This document shows, piece by piece, positions 49,312 through 59,100 of a DNA stretch of 64,000 nucleotides (the stretch's first letter is position 1; the number at the start of each line of letters is the position of its first letter). The DNA comes from Micrococcus sp. (GTDB taxonomy: Bacteria > Actinomycetota > Actinomycetes > Actinomycetales > Micrococcaceae), in contig JASBVO010000005.1 of the NCBI GenBank assembly GCA_029961105.1, positions 1-64,000 on the forward strand, written 5' to 3'. Under the pieces are notes generated by a model, which worked only from the letters and a program-made list of their open reading frames with translations, ran no database searches and was not told where the DNA came from. The translations under genes were made by a program, and so were the position numbers.

Positions 49312-50490
49312 ATGCAGTTCGGCGTCTTCACCATCGGTGACATCACCACCGACCCGACCAACGGCACCACCCCCACCGAGCACCAGCGCATCAAGGACAC
49401 CGTGAGGATCGCCCAGCACGCCGAACAGGCGGGCTTCGAGGTCTTCGCCACCGGCCAGCACCACAACCCGCCCTTCGTGGCGCCGGGCAACCCGCCCACG
49501 CTGCTGGCCTTCCTGGCCGCGCAGACCCAGAAGCTGATCCTGTCCACGGCCACCACCCTGATCACGACGATGGACCCGGTGCGGCTGGCCGAGGACTACT
49601 CCTACCTGCAGCACCTGGCCGACGGCCGCGTGGACCTGACCATGGGCCGGGGCAACACCGGCCCGGTCTACCCCTGGTTCGGCAAGGACATCCGCCAGGG
49701 CATCCCGCTGGCCGTGGAGAACTACCACCTGCTGTACCGGCTGTGGCATGAGCAGAACATCGACTGGCAGGGCCGCTTCCGCACCCCGCTGCAGGACTTC
49801 ACCCTCACCCCGCAGCCGCTCGACGGCGTCGCCCCCTTCGTCTGGCACGGCTCCATCCGCTCGGCGGAGATCGCGGAGCAGGCCGCCTACTACGGTGACG
49901 GCTTCTTCCACAACAACATCTTCTGGAACAAGGAGCACGTCATCCAGATGGTGCAGCTCTACCGCCAGCGCTACGAGTACTACGGCCACGGCAAGGCCCA
50001 CCAGGCCTACGTGGCCCTGGGCGGCCAGGCGTTCATGCGCAAGAACTCCCAGGACGCGGTCAACGAGTTCCGCCCGTACTTCGACAACGCCCCGGTCTAC
50101 GGCCACGGCCCGTCCATGGAGCAGTTCACCCGGATGACCCCGCTGACCGTGGGCTCCCCGCAGCAGGTCATCGAGCGCACCCTCGAGTTCCGCGACTGGG
50201 TGGGCGACTACCAGCGCCAGATGTTCCTCATCGACCACGCCGGCCTGCCCACCGACGTGGTGCTGGAGCAGATCGACATCTTCGGTGAGGAGGTCCTGCC
50301 CGTGCTGCGCAAGGAGTTCGCCGCGCTGAAGCCCGCCGACGTCCCGGAGGCCCCCACCCACGAGTTCCTGGTGGCCCGCCACGAGCGCGGCGAGGACCCG
50401 GTGCCCGGCGGCAAGGAGGGCTCACCGGCCTGGCAGGACGCGCAGGAACGCGCCGCGACGGCAGAGCACGCAGAGCAGCCGGGGGCCTGA
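49312..50490 (+). CDS. LLM-class flavin-dependent oxidoreductase (CE1758-type luciferase-like monooxygenase)
   Basis: A 392-residue bacterial-luciferase-fold enzyme starting at ATG 49312 (GAGGAG upstream). It has FGVFTIGDITTDPTNGTTPTEHQR, FATGQHHNPPF, LADGRVDLTMGRG and WHGSIRSAEIAEQAAYYGDG, typical of the CE1758 family. These use reduced FMN and O2; the substrate is unknown. The next gene encodes an FMN reductase that can supply the reduced flavin, and the third a MarR regulator. Confidence 0.88.
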   Translation: MQFGVFTIGDITTDPTNGTTPTEHQRIKDTVRIAQHAEQAGFEVFATGQHHNPPFVAPGNPPTLLAFLAAQTQKLILSTATTLITTMDPVRLAEDYSYLQHLADGRVDLTMGRGNTGPVYPWFGKDIRQGIPLAVENYHLLYRLWHEQNIDWQGRFRTPLQDFTLTPQPLDGVAPFVWHGSIRSAEIAEQAAYYGDGFFHNNIFWNKEHVIQMVQLYRQRYEYYGHGKAHQAYVALGGQAFMRKNSQDAVNEFRPYFDNAPVYGHGPSMEQFTRMTPLTVGSPQQVIERTLEFRDWVGDYQRQMFLIDHAGLPTDVVLEQIDIFGEEVLPVLRKEFAALKPADVPEAPTHEFLVARHERGEDPVPGGKEGSPAWQDAQERAATAEHAEQPGA

Positions 50491-50493
50491 GCC

Positions 50494-51207
50494 ATGGACG
50501 AGACCCCGAGCTTCGATGCCCCGGAGGCCTTCGGCGCCCCCGAGTCCACCGACCCGTTCACCCCGCAGGCCCGTCACCTGGTGGTGGTCTCCGGCGGGCT
50601 GGGCGACCCGTCGTCGTCGCGCCAGCTGGCCGACCGGCTGGCCGCAGCGGCCGCGGACGCCCTCTCCGCCGAGGGGATCGTGCCGGAGGTGCACGTGGTG
50701 GAGCTGCGGCTGCTGGCCACGGACATCGCCGAGGCGATGGTCAACCCGTCCCGCTCCGAGGCGCTGCAGGCCGCCCTGGACGAGGTGGAGCAGGCCGACG
50801 GGATCATCGCCGTCTCCCCCACCTTCAAGGCCAGCTACTCGGGCCTGTTCAAGTCCTTCTGGGACCTCGTGGAGGACGGCGTCATCCGGGACGTGCCGGT
50901 GCTGCTCGGTGCCACGGGCGGCACGCCGCGGCACTCGCTGATGATCGACACCGCGATGCGCCCGCTGTTCAGCTACCTGCGCACCAAGGTCCTGTCCTCG
51001 GGGATCTTCGCCGCCTCGGACGACTGGGGCGAGGTCGAGGGCGGACAGGCCTCCACCCGCACCACCCCGCTGCAGACCCGCATCGCCGCGGCCGGGGCGG
51101 ACCTGGCCTCGGTGGTCGCGCGGCTGGCCGCCCGTCCGCGCCGGGCCTCCGGTGCCCCCAAGCCCCTGGAGGTGACCCCCTTTGACCAGCTCCTCCGCGG
51201 AGAATGA
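50494..51207 (+). CDS. NAD(P)H-dependent FMN reductase (CE1759-type)
   Basis: A 237-residue flavodoxin-like reductase. HLVVVSGGLGDPSSSRQLADRL is the phosphate-binding loop, then AVSPTFKASYSGLFKSFWDL and GATGGTPRHSLMIDTAMRP. An acidic 25-residue N-terminal extension precedes the fold. It is separated from the monooxygenase stop by 3 bases and presumably provides it with FMNH2. Confidence 0.88.
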   Translation: MDETPSFDAPEAFGAPESTDPFTPQARHLVVVSGGLGDPSSSRQLADRLAAAAADALSAEGIVPEVHVVELRLLATDIAEAMVNPSRSEALQAALDEVEQADGIIAVSPTFKASYSGLFKSFWDLVEDGVIRDVPVLLGATGGTPRHSLMIDTAMRPLFSYLRTKVLSSGIFAASDDWGEVEGGQASTRTTPLQTRIAAAGADLASVVARLAARPRRASGAPKPLEVTPFDQLLRGE

Positions 51208-51706
51208 CACCACCGCCTGGTCCCGCGCCGCGGTGCCGGGCCGTCCGCCGGCGGACGTGCCCCGCCAGGCCTGGCGCGCCTACTTCGAGGCGACCGCGCT
51301 GCTGCAGGACCGGCTCGAGCGCACCCTGCGCTCCGGCGCGGAGCTGCACCTGGCCGACTACAACCTGTTGCTGCTGCTCACCGAGGCCCCCGGCGGGCAC
51401 CTGCGCATGGGCGAGCTGGCCAGCCTCATGGTGTTCTCGCCCTCGCGGGTGACGTACCAGGTCAAGACCCTGGAGAAGCGCGGTCTCGTGGAGCGCCGCG
51501 CCTGTCCGGAGGACGGCCGCGGCCAGGAGGCCGTGATCACCGACGCCGGCCGGCGCCTCTTCCGGCGCGCCTCGGCCCTGCACGCCCGCCAGGTGCAGGA
51601 GCTGTTCCTGGACCGGGTCGACGAGGCCGAGGCCGAGACCCTGCTGCGGGTGTTCTCCCGCCTGGGCTGCGCCCTGGAGGACGACGAGCAGCCCCCCGCG
51701 GGCTGA
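51182..51706 (+). CDS. MarR-family transcriptional regulator
   Basis: A 174-residue winged-helix regulator (about 45-150: LADYNLLLLLTEAPGGHLRM, LMVFSPSRVTYQVKTLEKRG, wing ERRACPEDGRG). The start is TTG 51182, chosen because GGAGGTGA sits 6 bases before it, inside the end of the reductase gene (26-base overlap). No cysteine-pair redox switch is obvious. It probably represses its own operon through the palindrome at 49270. Confidence 0.85.
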   Translation: MTSSSAENDTTAWSRAAVPGRPPADVPRQAWRAYFEATALLQDRLERTLRSGAELHLADYNLLLLLTEAPGGHLRMGELASLMVFSPSRVTYQVKTLEKRGLVERRACPEDGRGQEAVITDAGRRLFRRASALHARQVQELFLDRVDEAEAETLLRVFSRLGCALEDDEQPPAG

Positions 51707-51711
51707 AGAGA

Positions 51712-52629
51712 CTACCGGCTGACCGTGATCTCCACGGAATCGGCCCGCTCGGCCAGGGCCCGCACCTCGCCCAGGACCTGCTGCAGGGTGGCGGCCATCA
51801 GCCGCAGCGCCGTCTCGTCGCCGGCGGCGGTGAGCCCGGCATCGGGGTAGGCCACCAGCCGCAGCTCCGGCCCGGCTCCCCCGCCGGGCAGCACGGCACC
51901 GGAGGCCGTCCGGGAGGCGACGCCGGCCCCGGGCACCAGCGCGAGCCGCTCCAGTCCCGGCACCAGGTCCACCACGGACGCCAGCTCCCCGGCCAGCTCG
52001 GTGTCCTGGTAGGACGGGATCCAGGCCCGCTGCTGGGCGAGCGCCCAGACGGCCGGGCGGCGCACCACGAACGTGCGGTCGGCGGCGGGGTCCACCACCA
52101 CCAGTTCGGCTCCCTCGTCGACGGCGGACAGGCAGGCCCGGGGCATCCAGGTCGCCACGGGCCGCGCGTCGCGATGCCAGGCGGTCAGCGCCGGCACGCT
52201 GGTGAACACGGGCAGGGCGGCCCGGCCGTCGGGAGCCCGGAGCGTCACCAGCGCGACGTCCGCCTCCTTGTCCCCCTGCGGCCCGTCCCCGCCGTGCTCG
52301 TCGTGCTCGGCCACGGTGGGCAGCACGGCGGCGAAGACCCGCATGCGGGACAGGGTCTCCACCACCTCGGCCTCACCGGACTGCCCCGCCGCCAGCCGGT
52401 CCAGGACGGGGCCCCAGGCGGGGTCGGCGGTGCCGTCGTCGGTGTCGAAGGCGTGCAGCGGATTGGCCGAGCCGTCGATGCCGGCTCCGCTGAGGTCACG
52501 CCCCTGCCAGGCGACGCCCGCGGAGTCCGCCGGGCGGCCGGCGTCGTCCCGGTGCTGGCGGGCGAGATTGCGGTCGATGGCCGCCTGGATGTGCCCGGGC
52601 AGGTGGCGCTCCCGGTCCGGCTCCGTCAC
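51712..52629 (-). CDS. SseB-family protein
   Basis: A 305-residue protein of the SseB family common at the end of actinobacterial his operons. A central region, [21 protein letters not shown], is the family signature. No enzymatic motif was found. The start GTG 52629 overlaps the priA stop by 4 bases (GTGA). Function in actinobacteria is unknown, and a secretion role inferred from the Salmonella namesake is not warranted. Confidence 0.78.
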   Translation of the reverse strand: MTEPDRERHLPGHIQAAIDRNLARQHRDDAGRPADSAGVAWQGRDLSGAGIDGSANPLHAFDTDDGTADPAWGPVLDRLAAGQSGEAEVVETLSRMRVFAAVLPTVAEHDEHGGDGPQGDKEADVALVTLRAPDGRAALPVFTSVPALTAWHRDARPVATWMPRACLSAVDEGAELVVVDPAADRTFVVRRPAVWALAQQRAWIPSYQDTELAGELASVVDLVPGLERLALVPGAGVASRTASGAVLPGGGAGPELRLVAYPDAGLTAAGDETALRLMAATLQQVLGEVRALAERADSVEITVSR

Positions 52630-53411
52630 TGCGCGGCGGCCTGCTTCACGGCATCGTTCACGCTCACGCCGCGGGCCACCAGCAGGGCCTGCTCCAGGGT
52701 GAACCGGCCGGCGTACAGGGCCTTGCCCATGATGGCGCCTTCCACGCCCTGCCCGACCATGGCGTACAGCGCGGCGACGTCCTCCAGCGAGGAGATGCCG
52801 CCCGAGGCGACCACGGGCTTGTGGGTCTTCGCGCACACCTCGGCCAGCAGCTCGGTGTTCGGCCCCTTCAGCGTCCCGTCCTTGGTGACGTCGGTGACCA
52901 CGTAGCGGGCGCAGCCGGCCTGCTCGAGGCGGTCGAGCACCTCCCAGAGGTCCCCGCCGTCCTTGGTCCAGCCGCGGGCGGCCAGCGTGGTACCGCGCAC
53001 GTCCAGCCCGACGGCGACCTGCTCGCCGAAGCGCTCGATGACCGTGGCGGTCCACTCCGGGTCCTCCAGGGCGGCGGTGCCGAGGTTCACGCGGGTGGCG
53101 CCCATCGCCAGCGCGTTCTCCAGCGAGGCGTCGTCGCGGATGCCGCCGGAGAGCTCGACCTTCACGCCGAGCTCGTCCACCACGCGGGACATCACGTCGC
53201 GGTTGTCCCCACGGCCGAAGGCGGCATCCAGGTCCACCAGGTGGATCCACTCGGCGCCGGCCTGCTGCCAGGCCAGGGCGGCCTCGAGCGGGTCACCGTA
53301 GGAGGTGGCGGAGCCGGCCTCGCCCTGGACGAGGCGCACGGCCTGGCCGTCCTGGACGTCGACGGCGGGCAGCAGTTCCAGCGCGGATGCGGTCTGGGGG
53401 GTCTGGCTCAT
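52626..53411 (-). CDS. priA: Bifunctional phosphoribosyl isomerase HisA/TrpF (PriA)
   Basis: A 261-residue TIM barrel that isomerises ProFAR in histidine synthesis and, in actinobacteria, phosphoribosyl anthranilate in tryptophan synthesis. Catalytic residues D18 (PAVDVQDGQ) and D174 ([10 protein letters not shown]) are present, with W148 in ARGWTKDGG, the loop Trp typical of PriA. Phosphate-binding loops are GGI and ASGGIS. Confidence 0.94.
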   Translation of the reverse strand: MSQTPQTASALELLPAVDVQDGQAVRLVQGEAGSATSYGDPLEAALAWQQAGAEWIHLVDLDAAFGRGDNRDVMSRVVDELGVKVELSGGIRDDASLENALAMGATRVNLGTAALEDPEWTATVIERFGEQVAVGLDVRGTTLAARGWTKDGGDLWEVLDRLEQAGCARYVVTDVTKDGTLKGPNTELLAEVCAKTHKPVVASGGISSLEDVAALYAMVGQGVEGAIMGKALYAGRFTLEQALLVARGVSVNDAVKQAAAQ

Positions 53412-53472
53412 GAGGGGGTCCTCTCGGGTTCGTACGTGACAGGCAGCGGCTGTCGGACTAGGGGATCAGGCG

Positions 53473-53625
53473 TCAGGCGGTGAGGAAACCGGCGATGATC
53501 GCCAGCACGGCGCACGCCAGGAAGCCGACCTGCAGCCACGCGGGCGCCTTCTGCTGGCGCAGCGACCAGGCGCCGCCGATCAGCAGCCCGCCCAGGGCGA
53601 TCAGCAGCGTGGACCAGAAGGGCAT
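53473..53625 (-). CDS. 50-residue two-helix membrane protein inside the his operon
   Basis: The product begins [20 protein letters not shown], then SLRQQKAPAWLQVGFLACAV and a second helix ending AGFLTA. The ATG at 53625 overlaps the hisH stop by 1 base, so it should be translationally coupled. It is too short for standard annotation cut-offs. Position between hisH and priA is the only clue to function. Confidence 0.6.
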   Translation of the reverse strand: MPFWSTLLIALGGLLIGGAWSLRQQKAPAWLQVGFLACAVLAIIAGFLTA

Positions 53626-54281
53626 CAGAGCGTTCCGAGCCAGTTGGACAGCAGCTGCATGCCGGCATCCCCGGACTTCTCCGGGTGGAACTGGGTGGCG
53701 GCCAGCGGGCCGTTCTCCACGGCGGCGATGAAGTCGGCGCCGTGGTTGGCCCAGGTCACCTTCGGCGGGGCGATCCTCTCGTGGGCCTGGTCGAACTCCC
53801 AGCGGAGCACGCCGTAGGAGTGCACGAAGTAGAACCGCTCGTCCTCGATGCCGCGGAACAGCTCCGAGCCCTCGGCCGGGCGCACGGTGTTCCAGCCCAT
53901 GTGCGGGACGATGTCCGCCGGCAGGGCCTCGACCACCCCGGGCCACTCGGCCATGCCCTCGGTGCGCACGCCGTGCTCCACGCCGGCGTCGAACAGGATC
54001 TGGTGCCCCACGCAGATGCCCAGCACGGGCCGGCCGCCGGCCACCCGCCGGCCGATCCACCGCGTCGCGCCGAGGTCCTTGAGGGCCGCCATGACGGACT
54101 GGAAGGCCCCCACGCCGGGGACCACGAGCCCGTCAGCGTTCATCACGGCGTCCGCGTCCGCGGTCAGTTCCGCGTCGGCTCCCGCACGCTGCAGCGCGCG
54201 TACGGCGGAGTGGGTGTTGCCGGAACCGTAGTCCAGGACGGCGACGGTGGGACGGGCGGTGCCGGAGACGCCGGCCATCAC
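53625..54281 (-). CDS. hisH: Imidazole glycerol phosphate synthase glutaminase subunit HisH
   Basis: A 218-residue class I amidotransferase. The nucleophile is Cys90 in [12 protein letters not shown], with the His-Glu pair in QFHPEKSG near the end. GTG 54281 overlaps the hisB stop by 4 bases; the next codon is ATG, an equally possible start. It supplies ammonia to HisF, which is not in the window. Confidence 0.94.
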   Translation of the reverse strand: MMAGVSGTARPTVAVLDYGSGNTHSAVRALQRAGADAELTADADAVMNADGLVVPGVGAFQSVMAALKDLGATRWIGRRVAGGRPVLGICVGHQILFDAGVEHGVRTEGMAEWPGVVEALPADIVPHMGWNTVRPAEGSELFRGIEDERFYFVHSYGVLRWEFDQAHERIAPPKVTWANHGADFIAAVENGPLAATQFHPEKSGDAGMQLLSNWLGTL

Positions 54282-54895
54282 AGGGCGCCCTTGGTGGAGG
54301 GCACGCCGGTGACCCTCGGGTCGTCCTCCACCGCGGCGCGCAGGGCGCGGGCGAAGGCCTTGAACTGGGCCTCCACGATGTGGTGCGGGTCCCGGCCGCG
54401 GACCAGGTCCATGTGCAGGCAGATCGAGGCGTGGTAGGTGATCGACTCGAACACGTGCCGGGTCATGGACCCGGTGAAGTGTCCGCCGATCAGGTGGTAC
54501 TGCTGGCCCTCGGGCTCACCCTCGTGGACCAGGTACGGCCGGCCGGAGACGTCGACGACGGCGCGCGCCAGCGCCTCGTCCAGCGGCACCGAGGCCTCGC
54601 CGAAGCGGCGGATGCCCTTCTTGTCCCCGAGCGCGGTCTTGAGCACCTCGCCCAGGGTGATGGCCACGTCCTCCACGGTGTGGTGGACATCGATGTGGGT
54701 GTCCCCGGTGGCGCGGACCGTCAGGTCGATCTGCGAGTGCTTGGACAGCGCCGTGAGCATGTGGTCGTAGAACGGCACGGAGGTGGAGATCTCCGAGGTG
54801 CCGGTTCCGTCCAGGTCCATCTCGACGTACACGTCGGACTCACTGGTGGTGCGCTGCATCCGCGCCTTCCGGCCGGAGATCAGCTCTGCGCCCAT
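54278..54895 (-). CDS. hisB: Imidazoleglycerol-phosphate dehydratase
   Basis: A 205-residue monofunctional HisB with the manganese-binding His motifs [39 protein letters not shown] and [13 protein letters not shown]. It lacks the N-terminal phosphatase of enterobacterial HisB, consistent with a separate HisN-type phosphatase (13662). Confidence 0.95.
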   Translation of the reverse strand: MGAELISGRKARMQRTTSESDVYVEMDLDGTGTSEISTSVPFYDHMLTALSKHSQIDLTVRATGDTHIDVHHTVEDVAITLGEVLKTALGDKKGIRRFGEASVPLDEALARAVVDVSGRPYLVHEGEPEGQQYHLIGGHFTGSMTRHVFESITYHASICLHMDLVRGRDPHHIVEAQFKAFARALRAAVEDDPRVTGVPSTKGAL

Positions 54896-54939
54896 GCTCT
54901 GTCAGCTCCTTGCTGTAAGGGGGGATCCGGTGGTCCAGT

Positions 54940-56091
54940 CTACCGGGCCGGTTGCCGGCCGGGCGCCGCCGCCGGGTCCTCGGCCAGGACCTCGCGCAGG
55001 GCGGTGAGGAACGCCGTCGTCTCCGCCTCGGTGCCGGCGGTGACACGCAGGTGGTGCGGGATGCCGACGTCGCGCACCAGGACCCCGCGCTCGAGCAGGC
55101 CCTGCCACGCCGCGTGGGAGTCCGCGAGGCCGCCGAAGAACACGAAGTTGGAGTCCGAGACGGCCGGGTCCAGGCCCAGCTCGCGCAGCCCGTCCACGAT
55201 CCGGTCGCGCTGGGCCTTGATGTCCTCGACGTTCTTGAGCAGCACGTCGTAGTGCTGCAGCGCCGCGTTGGCCGTGGCCTGGGAGACGGCGGAGAGGTGA
55301 TACGGCAGGCGCACCAGGCGCAGGGCGTCGGTGACCTCCGGGGCGGCGGCCAGGTAGCCCAGGCGGGCGCCGGCCAGGGCGAAGGCCTTGGACATGGTGC
55401 GGGTGACCACCAGCCGCGGGCGGCCGGGCAGCAGGCTCAGCGCGGACTGCGTGCCGGCGAGGGCGAACTCGGCGTAGGCCTCGTCCACGATCACCATGCC
55501 CTGGTACTGCTCGGTGGCCGCGTAGACGGCCTCCACGACGTCCAGCCCCAGGGCGGTGCCGGTGGGATTGTTGGGCGAGCACAGCAGCACCACGTTCGGC
55601 CGCTGCTCGGCGACCTGCGCGGCGGCGGACTCGGCCGTCAGGGAGAAGTGCTCCCCGCGGACCCCGGCGAGGTACCGAGTGTCCGTGCCGGCGGCCAGCA
55701 GCGGGTACATCGAGTAGGTGGGCGGGAAGCTCATCACGGTGCGCCCCGGCCCGCCGAAGGCCTGCAGCAGCTGCTGCAGGATCTCGTTGGAGCCGTTGGC
55801 GGCCCAGAGGTTGGCCTCGGACAGCCCGTGCCCCAGGTACTCGGCCAGGCGCTTGCGCAGCTCGGTGAACTCCCGGTCCGGGTAGCGGTTCAGCGTCGCG
55901 GCGGCCTCGGCCACGGACTCGGCGATCGCGGCCACCACCTCCTCCGGCACCGGATGGGTGTTCTCGTTCGTGTTCAGCGCCACGGCCACGTCCAGCTGGG
56001 GTGCCCCGTAGGGGCTCAGGCCCCGCAGGTTCTCCCGCAGGGGCAGGGCGGCCAGGGCCTCCGGACTCGAGATCGCATCCTCATCACTCAC
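54940..56091 (-). CDS. hisC: Histidinol-phosphate aminotransferase
   Basis: A 383-residue fold-type I PLP enzyme. It has [46 protein letters not shown], and PLP lysine in [18 protein letters not shown]. The start GTG 56091 ([12 protein letters not shown]) lies 7 bases after TAGGCT, a leaderless pattern; a TTG 6 bases upstream is an alternative. It is the first his gene here; hisD, often the gene before hisC, is absent from the window. Confidence 0.94.
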   Translation of the reverse strand: MSDEDAISSPEALAALPLRENLRGLSPYGAPQLDVAVALNTNENTHPVPEEVVAAIAESVAEAAATLNRYPDREFTELRKRLAEYLGHGLSEANLWAANGSNEILQQLLQAFGGPGRTVMSFPPTYSMYPLLAAGTDTRYLAGVRGEHFSLTAESAAAQVAEQRPNVVLLCSPNNPTGTALGLDVVEAVYAATEQYQGMVIVDEAYAEFALAGTQSALSLLPGRPRLVVTRTMSKAFALAGARLGYLAAAPEVTDALRLVRLPYHLSAVSQATANAALQHYDVLLKNVEDIKAQRDRIVDGLRELGLDPAVSDSNFVFFGGLADSHAAWQGLLERGVLVRDVGIPHHLRVTAGTEAETTAFLTALREVLAEDPAAAPGRQPAR

Positions 56092-56159
56092 CCGCAACAG
56101 CCTAGGCGCTCGCGCAGGCCGCCGGGCCCCGGTGACGTCCGTGGTGACGCCCCGGTGGC

Positions 56160-59100
56160 CTACCAGGGCCCCCGGATGTGATTGGACTCCACGCCGCCCG
56201 CCACGACCCAGACCTCGGAGTGGTTGTCAGTGGGCCAGCACCCCACGTTCCCGTCGACCAGGCGACCGTCCGCGTCCACCGTGAAGTCGACGGTCCCGTT
56301 CTCCCAGGTGAAGTGGCGCCCGTCCCTCGCCGCGATGCCGTGGCAGGTCCCCCCGGTGATCCGCTGGTTCGGCTCGAAGCCAGAGGCGTTGAGGACCGAG
56401 TAGTGGCAGTTCTTGTAGGCCCCGTTGGCGCCGCAGGACTCCGGGTCGCCGAACGGGGCCCCGAGGGCGAACCGGAGGGTGGGGTCCGGGACGGCGCCCG
56501 TCGTGGCCTCACGCTCCGTCGAGGCACACTCTCCGTCGGCACAGACGGTGACCTTGAGGGTGTACGTCGTCGTGGGCCGGGTCCACTCGGTGGCGTGGGT
56601 GCCGGAGTTCGGGATGGTGCGGCCGTTGACGGTGGCGGTCATCGTCGCGTCGCGGCCGTTGCCGGCGGTGGCCGTGTTCGTGCTCCAGGAGAACGAGACC
56701 CGGCCCTGGCTCGAGCTGGCGGAGATGGCCGGCGGCTTCAGCGGACCGTGGGCGTTGGCCGTGGACACGGTGGTGGTCTGGCCGGCTCCGGCGGCGTTGG
56801 TGGCCCGCACGGAGAGCCGGTAGCCGGTGCCGTTGGCCGGGACCGTGAGGGTCCCGGAGGTGGCGGTGCCCAGGCTGGCCCAGCCGCCGCCGGTGGAGTA
56901 CTGGTAGGTAACCGGCGAGCCGTTGGACGCGGCCGGTGAGAACGAGTACCGCAGCGTCCGGTCCGTGCCGGTGGGCGAGGTGGTGAGCCCGGAGACCGCG
57001 CCCGGCAACCCGTAGGGCGTCACGGTCGCACTGCGTCCCGACGACGGCGAGTCGCCCTCCGCGTTCGTGGCCACCACCGAGAAGGAGTAGGCCGTGGACT
57101 TATCCAGCCCGGTCCAGTTCATCGACGTGGTCCCGGCCGCGACGCGCCTGGTGGTCGACGTACCGCCGGCGTGCGCCGTGACGGTGTACCCGCTCAGCGG
57201 CGCACCGTTGTCGTCCGCGGCGGACCAGGACAACCGGACCACGCCGCCGTCGACGGCCGACTGGTCCCGGGCAGCCGACGGCGTGCCGGGGGCGAAGGGC
57301 TTGCCGGCCGGGGTGACGTCCGCGGACCAGGGCGACCACTCCGAGGGCTCCGCGGCGGAGTTCACGGCCTGGATGCGGAAGCGGTACGGCACCCCGTTCT
57401 GCAGCCCGTCCCAGCGCAGGGCAGTCCCGGTGCCGGCGGAGCGGGTGGCGGCACCGGTCGGTGCCGGCGAGACCTGCACCCGGTAGTCGGTGATCGCCGA
57501 GCCGCGGTTCACCGGCGCCGTCCAGGCCAGCTCCACCACGCCGTCGCCGGCCTCGGGGACGGGGGCGGCCGGCATCTCGGGGCGCACGTCCGGGACGGCG
57601 GGCGCGGACACCCCGGAGGGCTCGGACTCCCCCACCGAGTTGGCTGCGGTCACGGAGAAGCGGTGCTCCACGCCGTTGGCCAGCCCGGTGATGGTGCAGG
57701 CCGTGGCGGCGCACTGCTGGGTGGACCCGGTCGTGGTGTCCGTGACGGTGTACCCGGTGATGGGGTCCCCGTTGTCCGGCGGCGCGGCCCAGGACAGGTC
57801 CACGGTGGCGTCGTCCACGCCCTCGATGCGGGGGATCCCCGGCACGTCCGGGCGGCCCTTGACCACCACGGTCACGTTGCCCCGGGCCTGGCGGGCCGGA
57901 TCCCCGGTGAGGTCCTGCACGGTGTAGGTCACGCGCATCCGGCCCGAGTACCCGGCGTCGGGCGTGATGGTGACCGAGGAGGCGTCGAAGGCCACCGTCC
58001 CGGACCCAGTCACCGCGGTGGCGTCGGCGACGGTCAGCGGGGCCTCTCCCTCGAACGGGTTCACGTCGTTCTCCAGCACGTCCACCGTGACCGGCTCCCC
58101 GGCCCGGCCCTCCGGCACCTCGTCGTCCAGGGCCCTCGGCAGCGGACGCGAGGTGCCCACCAGCTCCACGGCGATCCGGGCCCCGACCGGTTCGGATCCG
58201 CCGTCGGAGACGGTGAACTCCACGGTCCCGGCGGTGCCCCGCTCCGCGTTGGCGGAGGGCGTCAGCGTCAGGACCGTGCCCTCCAGGTCCGCGGCGAACT
58301 CCCCGGCGATCGTCCCGAGGGCGAAGGCCAGGTCGTCGCCGTCGGGATCGGAGGCCAGAGGCGCCAGGTCGACGGTCACGGGGTCACCGCCCTGCTCGAT
58401 CCGCGCGGAACTGGACTGGACCCGCGGTGGGCTGTTCTCCTCGGGGCGCGGTGTCACGCTCACCGGGATGGACAGCGTGGAGACCAGCCCGTTCGGATCG
58501 GATCCGCTCTCCCCGTCCGTGACGGTGACGTTGACGGAGGCGGTCCCCGAGTATGCGGGCGGGGCGGTGAACACCACGTCCGTGGCCGAGTCCACGGCCA
58601 GCTCGGCGGCGGCGGGGGCCGCGGTGGCCGAGGCGTCGCCGGTCAGCCGCGGGGTGCGGCCCTCCCGGACCCCGACGTGGTCGGCCAGGTCGATGCGCAG
58701 GGCCTCCCCGGCCATCACCTGGAGGGGCTCCGCGGTGGTCAGCCACGGCGGGCGGTGGTCGTTGCCGGGGATCAGGACGAACGCCCGCCCCACGCCACCG
58801 TCGACGTCGGTGACCGAGTACATGATGGTCTGCGCAGAGTCCCGGACGGGCACGGTGATGCCGGTTTCGTCCGCCCGTACCCCGGCCGCCTCGTCCTCGG
58901 CTGCCACGGCCAGCTCCAGGCCGGCCGTGGTGCCATCGGGATCCTCGTCGTTGTCCAGGACGGAGACGGTGACGGACTCCCGGCCGTCGAGCTGCTCGGC
59001 ACCCACCAGGTCATCGCGGGCGATCGGCGGCATCAGGGGCGCCTCGGGATCCACCGTCACGGACAGGTTGCCGGTGTCCGTGACCCCGGCGGGGTCGGCG

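Noticed and set aside
54896-54939. A missing gene between hisB and hisC
   Set aside because: The 44-base gap is too short and contains only the hisB ribosome binding region.
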